Assembly: GCF_001280065.1 (NCBI RefSeq) | Contig: NZ_LGEA01000096.1 | Span: forward strand, 71,167-135,166 | Direction: 5' to 3' | Length of the DNA: 64,000 bases | Source of the DNA: Streptomyces sp. NRRL B-1140 | GTDB lineage: Bacteria; Actinomycetota; Actinomycetes; Streptomycetales; Streptomycetaceae | Part shown: positions 1-8,016 of the stretch, piece by piece | How positions within the stretch are numbered: the stretch's first letter is position 1 | Layout: the number at the start of each line of letters is the position of its first letter | Notes under the pieces: generated by a model | Database searches by the model: none | What the model was told of the DNA's origin: nothing | What the model saw: the letters and a program-made list of their open reading frames with translations, nothing else | Translations under genes and position numbers: made by a program

Positions 1-1
1 C

Positions 2-88
2 GCCGCGCCAACCCTCGCCGGACTCCGTCAGCTCCTCGATGAGGCCCGCACCCATGCCGATGGCACCAGGCGGCCCGCGTCCCAGTGA
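2..88 (+). CDS. possible 3' end of a truncated gene
   Basis: The first 87 bases read open in one frame to a TGA and would encode a 28-residue tail rich in Leu, Arg and Ala (segment TLAGLRQLLDEARTHADG, which looks helical). The start lies outside the window. I do not recognise the family and coding is only suggested by the helical, high-GC3 composition. It does not resemble the end of a PcaB protein, which would be expected before pcaL. Confidence 0.25.
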   Translation, partial: AAPTLAGLRQLLDEARTHADGTRRPASQ

Positions 89-587
89 GCGAACACATCA
101 CCGGTCCAGCGGAGGCTTCCTTTCAGCGCGGCCCGTGGGAGTGCGGGCAGGCCGGACCGTGACGCTCGTTCGATGCTCCGAGCGATGCTCGATGAAAGGC
201 GACCGTAGGGCGGGCCGGACGGCTGTCCGCCACGGCCGGTCACGAGTGGGCCGGGAGTCAACTCATCATCAGCCTGCTTCGACCAGGTTGGGCATTGGTT
301 CGGGCGAAAAGCCATCCGGTTGTGGTCGGACGTACCGGTGCGCCGGGATCGATGGCACGGTTGCGTAGTGCCGTCCCGGGCGGAGGTCTGACTCGTGAGA
401 TCTATGACCGAAGTGTCCAGTCACGGACCTGTCGACTGCCGTTGCGGGATGCTGCCTGCCACCGAGCCACAGGGCGTGTCCCAATAGGGGCCTTGCCGAG
501 TTCAGGCGCCATCACGGTTCAGACCGCCCCAGCAGGCCGGTGCCATTCACCCTAGCCAGCACGTCAGCATGTGGGAGGCGAACCATC
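89..587. other. non-coding region holding the IS110 left arm
   Basis: No convincing gene is seen in these 500 bases; open frames on both strands lack ribosome sites and family resemblance. The right half should be the left arm of the IS110 element, because IS110 elements carry a long non-coding end before the transposase gene. The exact IS/host junction cannot be placed: IS110 elements lack terminal inverted repeats. An 8-base word, ATAGGGGC, occurs at 484-491 and again at 1673-1680 just after the transposase stop, and may mark recombination-related sequence. Confidence 0.5.
380..587 (+). ncRNA. candidate IS110 bridge RNA region
   Basis: IS110-group elements encode a structured bridge (seek) RNA in the non-coding end upstream of the transposase; this is established for IS621 and relatives. 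This segment is directly upstream of the transposase start and of a suitable length. Short hairpins are visible, for example GTCC/GGAC around 415-428 and CGGT/ACCG around 515-526. Position and boundaries are inferred, not demonstrated, and the target and donor loops have not been identified. Confidence 0.3.
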
Positions 588-1673
588 GTGACGACTCGAC
601 AGCGCAGCACCTCATCGAGCACGGATCCGCCCGTTCGGCGCGAGATCGTCCTGGGCGTGGACACGCACGGCGAGGTGCATGTCGCCGCCGTGATCTCCCC
701 GCTGGGGAAGGTTCTGGGAACCGAGTCCTTCCCGGCGACGGCGGCCGGCTACCGGCAGATGCTTGTGTGGGCCCGTAAGCGGGGGACGGTGCGTCGAGCG
801 GGGGTAGAGGGTACCGGCACGTTCGGCGCGGGCCTGTCCCGCTATCTGCTGGCCCAGCAGGTTCAGGTCTTCGAAGTGAATCGGCCCGACCGGTCAGCCC
901 GCCGACTGCTCGGGAAGTCGGACCCGCTCGACGCTCAGGCCGCCGCTCGAGCTGTGCTCAGTGGCCGCGCCCGGGCCCGGGCCAAGTCCGGCGACGGACC
1001 GGTGCACAGCGCCCGGATCTTCAAGCTCGCCAAGGACTCCGCGGTCAAGGCCCGTACCCAGGCGATCAACCAGCTCAAAGCCGTCCTGGTCATCGCCGAC
1101 CCCACACTTCGGGAACAGCTGTCCAGCCTGGGCAACCGCGAGCTGTTCCGCACCTGCGCACGCCTCGGCAGTGGGGGAGACGAGGAAGCGGTGACCCAGG
1201 CCACCCACATGACGCTGCGCATGCTCGCCGAGCGCATCGAACAGCTCACCGCGCAGGTCAACGAGCTGAACCAACGCCTGACCCAACTCGTCGAACACCA
1301 CGCCCCACAGCTGCTCGAACCGGTGGGCATCGGCCCGGACAGCGCCGCCACCTTGCTGATCACCATGGGAGACAATCCCGAGCGGCTGAACACCGAGGCG
1401 TCCTTTGCTGCCCTTTGCGGAGTCAGTCCCATCGAGTACTCCTCCGGCCGTCGCAGGACGCGTCGGCTCAACTACGGCGGCGACCGCCAGGCGAACGCAG
1501 CCCTCCACCGCATCGTGTTCACCCGCCTGCGCCACGACCCGCGCACGCAGGCGTACTTCGAACGCCGCACCCACGAGGGCAAGACCCGACGCGAGATCAT
1601 CCGATGTCTCAAGCGATATGCCGCCCGAGAGGTCTTCAACCTGGTCAGGACGGTATCCAGCGTCCCCCTGTGA
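588..1673 (+). CDS. IS110-family transposase (recombinase)
   Basis: The 361-residue protein has the two-domain layout of IS110 recombinases. The N-terminal RuvC-like DEDD domain shows LGVDTHGEVHVAA (first Asp), GVEGTGTFG (Glu) and KSDPLDA (paired Asp). The C-terminal Tnp20 domain shows LCGVSPIEYSSGRR, with the candidate catalytic serine at residues 285-286. GTG at 588 is chosen because GGGAGG lies about 10 bases upstream; an in-frame start at 540 has no ribosome site. The reading frame is intact and length is close to family norms, so the element could be active. It works with the bridge RNA predicted from the left arm to choose target sites. Confidence 0.92.
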   Translation: MTTRQRSTSSSTDPPVRREIVLGVDTHGEVHVAAVISPLGKVLGTESFPATAAGYRQMLVWARKRGTVRRAGVEGTGTFGAGLSRYLLAQQVQVFEVNRPDRSARRLLGKSDPLDAQAAARAVLSGRARARAKSGDGPVHSARIFKLAKDSAVKARTQAINQLKAVLVIADPTLREQLSSLGNRELFRTCARLGSGGDEEAVTQATHMTLRMLAERIEQLTAQVNELNQRLTQLVEHHAPQLLEPVGIGPDSAATLLITMGDNPERLNTEASFAALCGVSPIEYSSGRRRTRRLNYGGDRQANAALHRIVFTRLRHDPRTQAYFERRTHEGKTRREIIRCLKRYAAREVFNLVRTVSSVPL

Positions 1674-1707
1674 TAGGGGCGTCGTGATACGTGAGAGGGT
1701 CTGAGGC

Positions 1708-3015
1708 GTGAGTGAGACACCGTCGAACACCCTGCAATACCGCTTTGACGGGCCAGAAGAGGCTCCCGTCCTGATCTTGGGTCCCTCCCTGGGTACCACA
1801 TGGCACATGTGGGACCGCCAGATCCCCGAGCTGACCAAGCACTGGCGCGTCTTCCGGTTCGACCTGCCCGGCCACGGCGGAGCTCCCGCGTACCCGGCGG
1901 GCTCCGTGGGTGACATCACCACACGGCTGCTGGCCACTCTCGAAGGGCTCGGTGTGCAGCGCTTCGGCTACGCGGGCTGTGCGCTCGGCGGGGCCGTCGG
2001 CATCGAACTGGCGCTGCGCCACCCGGAGCGGCTCGCCTCGCTCGCACTGATCGCCGCCTCGCCCCGCTTCGGCACGGCCGACGAGTTCCGGCAGAGGGGC
2101 GTGATCGTCCGCACGAACGGCCTCGACCCGATCGCCCGCACCGCCCCGGAGCGCTGGTTCACCGGCGGGTTCGCGGCCGCGCAGCCCGCGATCACCGAGT
2201 GGGCCGTGCAGATGGTGCGCACCACCGACCCCGGCTGCTACATCGCCTCCTGCGAGGCGCTCGCCTCGTTCGACGTCCGCCCCGAACTCGGGCGGGTCGG
2301 TGTCCCGACCCTGGTCCTGGTCGGATCGGACGACCAGGTCACCGGCCCCGCCGAGGCCCGCACGCTGGTCGCGGGCATCCCGGACGCCCGTCTCGCCGTC
2401 GTCCCGGGCGCCTCCCACCTGGTCCCGGTGGAACAGCCCGCGGCCGTCACCGACCTGCTGGTACGGCACTTCTCCACCGCCTGGCAGCCCGCCTTCGAGT
2501 TCTCCACCGGCCAGACCGCCCTGCCCCAGGCCGCCCTCAAGCCGGTCCTGTCCACCGCCCCGCCACAGCCCCCGCAGTCGGGGCCCGTCGCCGAGATCGC
2601 CCCGGTCGCCGTACCACCGCAGGTCCAGGGGCGGCCCGACCCGTACGACGCGGGGATCAAGGTCCGCCGCGAGGTCCTGGGCGACGCGCACGTCGACCGG
2701 GCCCTCGCCGAGGCCGACGAGTTCTCCGGCGACTTCCAGGAGCTCGTCACCCGGTACGCCTGGGGCGAGATCTGGGACCGCCCCGGCCTCGACCGGCGCA
2801 CCCGCAGCTGCGTCACCCTCACCGCCCTGGTCGCGGGAGGTCATCTGGACGAGCTGGCCTTCCACACCAGAGCCGCCCTGCGTAACGGCCTCACCCCGGG
2901 TGAGATCAAGGAAGTGCTGCTCCAGGCGGCCGTCTACTGCGGCGTCCCGGCCGCGAACAGTGCGTTCAAGGTGGCCCAGCAGGTGATCCGTGAGGAGACC
3001 ACGCCACAGGAGTGA
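1708..3015 (+). CDS. pcaL: PcaL: 3-oxoadipate enol-lactonase / 4-carboxymuconolactone decarboxylase fusion
   Basis: This 435-residue protein fuses two enzymes of the protocatechuate branch of the beta-ketoadipate pathway, as known in Streptomyces and Rhodococcus. Residues 1-260 are an alpha/beta hydrolase (PcaD type) and residues 310-430 are a carboxymuconolactone decarboxylase (PcaC type, with HTRAALRNGLTPGEIKEVLL and VYCGVPAA). The nucleophile elbow reads GCALGG at residues 90-95, so alanine sits where Ser is expected; the acid (GSDDQ) and His (GASHLVP) are present. The GTG start follows the IS110 transposase stop by 34 bases. The pcaHGB genes that normally precede it are absent, so native co-transcription is lost. 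Confidence 0.92.
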   Translation: MSETPSNTLQYRFDGPEEAPVLILGPSLGTTWHMWDRQIPELTKHWRVFRFDLPGHGGAPAYPAGSVGDITTRLLATLEGLGVQRFGYAGCALGGAVGIELALRHPERLASLALIAASPRFGTADEFRQRGVIVRTNGLDPIARTAPERWFTGGFAAAQPAITEWAVQMVRTTDPGCYIASCEALASFDVRPELGRVGVPTLVLVGSDDQVTGPAEARTLVAGIPDARLAVVPGASHLVPVEQPAAVTDLLVRHFSTAWQPAFEFSTGQTALPQAALKPVLSTAPPQPPQSGPVAEIAPVAVPPQVQGRPDPYDAGIKVRREVLGDAHVDRALAEADEFSGDFQELVTRYAWGEIWDRPGLDRRTRSCVTLTALVAGGHLDELAFHTRAALRNGLTPGEIKEVLLQAAVYCGVPAANSAFKVAQQVIREETTPQE

Positions 3016-3058
3016 GCCCATGGGGAGCGCGGAAGCGGGACGGGGGCAGGATGGACGC

Positions 3059-3694
3059 ATGAAGCTCACGAAGAAGTCGCACGCCTGCGTCCGGCTGGAG
3101 AAGGACGGCCGGACCCTCGTCCTCGATCCCGGTGGGTTCAGCGAGGAGGACGCCGCGCTCGGCGCGGACGCGATCCTCGTCACCCACGAGCACCCCGACC
3201 ACTTCGACGAGTCCCGGCTGCGCGCCGCCATGGAGCGCGACCCGGCGGCGGAGATCTGGACCCTGAAGGCCGTCGCGGAGAAGATCTCGTCCGCCTTCCC
3301 CGGCCGTGTCCACACCGTCGGCCACGGCGACACCTTCACCGCCGCGGGCTTCGACGTCCAGGTGCACGGCGAACTCCACGCGGTGATCCACCCGGACATC
3401 CCGCGCATCACCAACGTCGGCTACCTCGTCGACGGCGGCAAGGTCTTCCACCCCGGCGACGCCCTCACCGTCCCCGACCACCCGGTGGAGACGCTGATGC
3501 TCCCCGTCATGGCCCCCTGGAGCAAGATCTCCGAGGTCATCGACTACGTGCGCGAGCTGAAGCCGCAGCGCGCCTACGACATCCACGACGCCTACCTCAC
3601 CGACCTGGCCCGGCCCGTCTACGACCGCCAGATCGGGCAGCTCGGCGGCTCGGACCACCTGCGGCTGACGCCCGGGGAGTCCGCAGAGGTCTGA
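3059..3694 (+). CDS. MBL-fold metal-dependent hydrolase (UlaG-like)
   Basis: The 211-residue protein is a single-domain metallo-beta-lactamase-fold enzyme. It has the metal-binding signature THEHPDHFD near residue 42, later His residues (HPGDALTVP and DIHDAYL) and no signal peptide, so it is a cytoplasmic metallohydrolase. It resembles the UlaG/lactonase-like branch more than true beta-lactamases; the substrate is unknown. ATG 3059 is preferred over upstream in-frame starts because MKLTKKSHACVRLE begins the conserved fold directly. It is the first of two adjacent plus-strand genes with xthA (46-base gap), so joint transcription is possible. Confidence 0.85.
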   Translation: MKLTKKSHACVRLEKDGRTLVLDPGGFSEEDAALGADAILVTHEHPDHFDESRLRAAMERDPAAEIWTLKAVAEKISSAFPGRVHTVGHGDTFTAAGFDVQVHGELHAVIHPDIPRITNVGYLVDGGKVFHPGDALTVPDHPVETLMLPVMAPWSKISEVIDYVRELKPQRAYDIHDAYLTDLARPVYDRQIGQLGGSDHLRLTPGESAEV

Positions 3695-3739
3695 CGGGGC
3701 CGGGCGGCGTTGTCGGACCCGCCGGGTAGGTTGTGGGGC

Positions 3740-4519
3740 ATGCGCATCGCGACCTGGAACGTGAACTCGATCACCGCCCGCCTCCCGCGGCTTCTGGCCT
3801 GGCTGGAGAGCAGCGGCACGGACGTGCTGTGCCTCCAGGAGGCCAAGGTCGCCGAGGAGCAGTTCCCGGCGGAGCAACTGCGTGAGCTGGGCTACGAGTC
3901 CGCGGTCCACGCGACCGGCCGGTGGAACGGCGTGGCGGTGCTCTCCCGGGTCGGCATCGAGGACGTCGTCAAGGGCCTGCCCGGAGACCCCGGTTTCGAC
4001 GGCTCGGTGGAGCCCCGCGCCATCTCGGCGACCTGCGGCCCGCTCCGCGTCTGGTCGGTCTACGTGCCGAACGGCCGTGAGGTGGACCACCCCCACTACG
4101 CCTACAAGCTCCAGTGGTTCGAGGCGCTCAAGGCGGCCGTCGCCGGTGACGCGGCCGGTAGCCGCCCGTTCGCGGTGATGGGCGACTACAACGTGGCGCC
4201 GACGGACGACGACGTCTTCGACCCCGCCTTCTTCGAGGGCTCGACCCACGTCACCGCCGCCGAGCGCGCCGCCCTGGCCTCCCTGCGCGAGGCCGGCCTG
4301 TCGGACGTGGTCCCTCGTCCCCTGAAGTACGAGCACCCGTTCACGTACTGGGACTACCGCCAGCTCTGCTTCCCGAAGAACCGCGGTATGCGCATCGACC
4401 TGGTCTACGGCAACGCGCCCTTCGCCAAGGCGGTCGGCGACGCGTACGTGGACCGCGAGGAGCGCAAGGGCAAGGGCGCCTCCGACCACGCGCCCGTGGT
4501 CGTGGACCTGGACGTCTAG
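3740..4519 (+). CDS. xth: exodeoxyribonuclease III family AP endonuclease
   Basis: The 259-residue protein belongs to the EEP (exonuclease-endonuclease-phosphatase) superfamily and has the exonuclease III signatures in order: RIATWNVNSITAR at the N terminus, CLQEAKV (metal-binding Glu), NGVAVLSR, VMGDYNVAPTDDDV, and the C-terminal GASDHAPVVVDL with the catalytic Asp-His. Such enzymes cleave abasic sites and trim 3' ends in base-excision repair. Start at ATG 3740 follows GGTTGTGGGGC and gives the usual family N terminus. Its stop overlaps the convergent SGNH-hydrolase gene by 4 bases, leaving no room for a separate terminator. Confidence 0.92.
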   Translation: MRIATWNVNSITARLPRLLAWLESSGTDVLCLQEAKVAEEQFPAEQLRELGYESAVHATGRWNGVAVLSRVGIEDVVKGLPGDPGFDGSVEPRAISATCGPLRVWSVYVPNGREVDHPHYAYKLQWFEALKAAVAGDAAGSRPFAVMGDYNVAPTDDDVFDPAFFEGSTHVTAAERAALASLREAGLSDVVPRPLKYEHPFTYWDYRQLCFPKNRGMRIDLVYGNAPFAKAVGDAYVDREERKGKGASDHAPVVVDLDV

Positions 4520-6282
4520 GGGCGCAGCAGCCCCAGGTCGACCGAGTCCGCCAGAGCCGCGAGCCCCGTGTCGCCCGGATGCAGATGGTCCCCGCTGTCG
4601 TAGGCGAGGAGCATCCGGGAGGGCCGCTGCGGATCACGGACCACCGCGTCGAAGTCGAGCACACCGTCGAAGACCCCGCCCTCGCGGATCCACTCGTTCA
4701 CCACGCCGCGCTCGGCGTCGACGGCGGCGGTGCACCGCGCCTCGCCTTCGCAGGGCAGGATCGTCGCCGCGAGCATCCTCAGCCCCCGGGCCTGCCCGCG
4801 CGCCGCGAGCTCGCGCAGCCCCGTGATCAGCTGCTCGGCGGAGGTTCCCCACCGCAGGTCGTTGACGCCCTCGAAGACGACGGCCGTACGTGCCGACGGC
4901 TGGGCTAGGACGTCCCGGTCGAAGCGGTGCAGGGCGCTCACCCCGGCTGTGTCCGTGGAGACCCCGTCGCCGGGGTAGCGGTCGGTGACCACGCGGTTGC
5001 CCGAGACGCCCAGGTTCAGCACGCCGTACCGGGGGACGGCGCTCTGCTGCAGGAGCCGGGCGGCCAGGACGTTCGGCCAGCGCCGGTTGGCGTCGGGCGT
5101 GGACTTGTCGCCGTCGGTGATCGAGTCGCCGAGCAGCACCACGGAACCGGGCCCGCCGCCCACGTCGACCCCGGCGAGCAGCGGCCAGCGGGTGATCACC
5201 GAGGTGTACGCCCCGGCGGCGCCGTCCGCCGTGTGATCGCCCGGCTCGCTGACGTAGGAGCGCTGCTGCGCGAGCCCGTGCACGGGCGCCGCGGCCACCG
5301 TGCCGGGCAGATGGAAGCTCACCAGCAGGTTGGCGTCCGCCGGGACCGGGAAACCGAGCGGGTCGCTGTACGCCTGGCCCCCGGCCGGGACCGTCACGCC
5401 CGCCGCACCGCCGAAGGCCAGCGCCACGGGAGCGCCCCGTGAGGCCACGCCCGAGGCCTGCGCAGCCACCGTCGCGCTCCCGATCCGTACCGGGTCGGAC
5501 GCGAAGGCGTTGTCGAACCGCACCCGCACGCGGGGCCCGCCGGCCGAGGTGTGCACCACCAGCCGCAGCGTCCGGTCGGTCCAGGGCCCGACGGCCGCGT
5601 AGCCGCCCGCGGCCGTGGTCCAGCTGCCCGTCCAGCCCCGCGTGGCGGTTCGCACCGACATCGCGAAGACATGCAGTCCGGCCGCGCTCGGCAGCCGGAC
5701 CGAGGCCACCGCACGCCCGGGGGCCAGCGGCACGGTCACGACGTACAGGCGGGCCTGCTGGGCGAGTTGGCCGCCGGGCGTGTTGATGTGCGGCAGGGCC
5801 ACGGCCTTGGTGGCGAGCGGCCCGGTGCGCCAGTCCGGGGCGATCAGCCGGTAGCCGGAGCGCGAGCCGTCCGCGTACGTGATCGTCCCGGGGCCGCCCG
5901 CCTCCGTGCCGCCGGTGCCCGCCACCAGGAAGGCGAGGGCGTCACCCCGCCCCGTGACCCGGACGTCCTGCCCGGCGGCGCGCACGTTGTCCCGCTCGCC
6001 CGGATGCCGCTTCGGCCAGGCCAGCCGGGCACCCTGCACTGTGAGAGCGCGGCCGGGCGTCCAGCCCGCGGCGGTGAGGTCCTGGGCGGACAGAGAGGCC
6101 CCGGACCCGTCGAAGTCGGCCTCCGAGGGCCGGCTGTCGTCGCTGACGGCCACGTTGTCGAACAGCCGCTCCAGCGGCACCGGCGCGGCCCGTTCCTCCC
6201 CGACGGCCCGGGCGGACACCGCCGGGACCAGCGACCCGCACAGGGCCACGACGACCAGGATCCCCCGGACACATCGGCGCAC
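4516..6282 (-). CDS. secreted SGNH/GDSL-type hydrolase
   Basis: The 588-residue protein starts at GTG 6282, eight bases after GGGAGGAG, and has an N-terminal Sec signal peptide (VRRCVRGILVVVALCGSLVPAVSARA). The catalytic SGNH hydrolase domain is in the C-terminal third: VVLLGDSITDG (block I Ser), GVNDL (block III Gly/Asn region) and DHLHPGD (Asp and His). The long N-terminal part is beta-rich and probably a carbohydrate-binding or accessory module. It is likely an extracellular esterase or polysaccharide deacetylase; the substrate is not evident. It diverges from the DUF6278 gene. Confidence 0.85.
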   Translation of the reverse strand: MRRCVRGILVVVALCGSLVPAVSARAVGEERAAPVPLERLFDNVAVSDDSRPSEADFDGSGASLSAQDLTAAGWTPGRALTVQGARLAWPKRHPGERDNVRAAGQDVRVTGRGDALAFLVAGTGGTEAGGPGTITYADGSRSGYRLIAPDWRTGPLATKAVALPHINTPGGQLAQQARLYVVTVPLAPGRAVASVRLPSAAGLHVFAMSVRTATRGWTGSWTTAAGGYAAVGPWTDRTLRLVVHTSAGGPRVRVRFDNAFASDPVRIGSATVAAQASGVASRGAPVALAFGGAAGVTVPAGGQAYSDPLGFPVPADANLLVSFHLPGTVAAAPVHGLAQQRSYVSEPGDHTADGAAGAYTSVITRWPLLAGVDVGGGPGSVVLLGDSITDGDKSTPDANRRWPNVLAARLLQQSAVPRYGVLNLGVSGNRVVTDRYPGDGVSTDTAGVSALHRFDRDVLAQPSARTAVVFEGVNDLRWGTSAEQLITGLRELAARGQARGLRMLAATILPCEGEARCTAAVDAERGVVNEWIREGGVFDGVLDFDAVVRDPQRPSRMLLAYDSGDHLHPGDTGLAALADSVDLGLLRP

Positions 6283-6503
6283 GGCCGACTCCTCCCACTC
6301 AGCGACACACGACGCGACAACACCGAACACAGGGACGGGAACCGAAGAGACAACGACGGCCGAGACGCAAGACGCACGGTGAAGTTAGGGAGGCAGGAGT
6401 GGCCCGTCAACGCGCGTCGCGTGAACTCGGCCTGAACTCGACCGCGATCGGCGGGCCCGCGCGCCTGTGGTGCGTACGGCGGTACGAATGTCACGCTGGG
6501 AGT

Positions 6504-6911
6504 ATGAACATCCCTTTCCTGGGCCACCGGCGCCAGAAGGTCGGGTTCCCCGATCCGGCGGGCATCGCGGAACTCCTCGCCGAGTGCGAACTGCTGCGCT
6601 CCCAGGCGTCCCGGGCGGGTGTCCGGCTGGACGACACGGCGGCCTCGCTGGAGGCACTGGACCAGCTCCTGCCGCGCTGGCGGGACGACGAGGAGACCCT
6701 GACCTGGCTCGGCAACGACGCCGGTCTCTACCTGGGCAGCGTGATCGTGCGCACCGTTCCGGGCGCCGTCTGGGAGATCCGTACGGACGGTCAGCCCGTC
6801 GTCCGGTTGGACTCCGGCCGCGAGTTCGACGTCGTCGACTCGGGCCACGAGTGGGCCGCGTACGGGGTGCCCGAGCTGTCGCAGCTGTACGCGGAAGTCG
6901 CCGAGTCATGA
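6504..6911 (+). CDS. DUF6278-type conserved Streptomyces protein
   Basis: A small cytoplasmic protein of 135 residues beginning MNIPFLGHRRQKVGFPDP. It has no membrane segment, signal or recognisable catalytic motif. It resembles the DUF6278 family found in Streptomyces, of unknown function. ATG 6504 is chosen because TGGGAG lies 5-10 bases upstream; an in-frame start 105 bases earlier adds a low-complexity arginine-rich stretch. It is divergent from the secreted SGNH hydrolase and precedes the ABC ATPase gene by 140 bases, probably as a separate unit. Confidence 0.75.
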   Translation: MNIPFLGHRRQKVGFPDPAGIAELLAECELLRSQASRAGVRLDDTAASLEALDQLLPRWRDDEETLTWLGNDAGLYLGSVIVRTVPGAVWEIRTDGQPVVRLDSGREFDVVDSGHEWAAYGVPELSQLYAEVAES

Positions 6912-6927
6912 CCCCCCAGGCCAGAAC

Positions 6928-6996
6928 CTTTGGCCCAAAGTCCGGCGTAAATACGGCTAATGATCGAAAAGTGCGTGTCGCCCGCCACGTTCGATC
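6928..6996. promoter_or_regulatory. two inverted repeats upstream of the ABC ATPase gene
   Basis: Two perfect inverted repeats lie between the DUF6278 stop and the ATPase start: CTTTGG-C-CCAAAG at 6928-6940, and GATCGAA (6962-6968) with TTCGATC (6990-6996), the latter with a nested CGTG/CACG pair. They are candidate operators or leader hairpins. No regulator is known from this window and no promoter could be assigned with confidence. Confidence 0.35.
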
Positions 6997-7051
6997 TTGC
7001 CTGGATACGTTGCGGCCACCACCACACAGCTGAGAGTGAGTAGGGCTGAGT

Positions 7052-7795
<744 letters not shown>

Positions 7796-7945
7796 ACGGG
7801 CGGGCACCGGACGGCTCATCGGATCGGACCTCGACTACGATGTGCCCTTCATCCCTGTCGGAGAGGGGGACTTCGCCGAAGGCCGCCGATCCGCCAGGGG
7901 GAGCAGACCGCCCGCCCGGTCCGCGGGGCATTCCCACCGGGTGCG

Positions 7946-7973
7946 GCCCCCACGGCCCGAAGGCCACGGGGGC
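7946..7973. terminator. hairpin between convergent genes
   Basis: GCCCCC-AC-GGCC-CGAA-GGCC-AC-GGGGGC forms a 10-bp stem with a symmetric 2x2 internal loop and a tetraloop. It lies between the ABC ATPase gene and the convergent S15-type hydrolase gene and could serve both. There is no U-tract, as is common for Streptomyces terminators. Confidence 0.5.
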
Positions 7974-8016
7974 AGGCGGTTCACATCGGCCAGGCCCGTC
8001 CGGCGGCAGCCGGAGA

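Larger units (their letters stand above)
380..1683 (+). mobile_element. IS110-family insertion sequence (ends approximate)
   Basis: The element is defined by a full-length DEDD/Ser transposase preceded by a long non-coding arm and followed almost at once by host DNA (pcaL starts at 1708). Total size of roughly 1.3-1.4 kb fits the family. No terminal inverted repeats or target duplication are visible, as expected for IS110 elements, so both ends are estimates. It sits where the rest of a pca operon would be expected, so it either inserted there or marks a rearrangement junction. Confidence 0.7.

Noticed and set aside
484..491. ATAGGGGC as a target-site duplication of the IS110 element.
   Set aside because: IS110 elements do not normally make target duplications, and the distance would leave too short an arm; reported only as a repeated word.
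1645..3414. Long minus-strand frame opposite pcaL and the MBL gene.
   Set aside because: Shadow of pcaL; no ribosome site or recognisable domain.
4516..4519. Possible fusion or frameshift at the xth/SGNH junction.
   Set aside because: It is a 4-base convergent overlap of two complete genes.
7850..7900. Segment with GGAGAG followed by CCGAAGG, resembling half of a glycine riboswitch aptamer.
   Set aside because: The matching CTCTCAGG half is missing and it lies between convergent genes, not in a leader.
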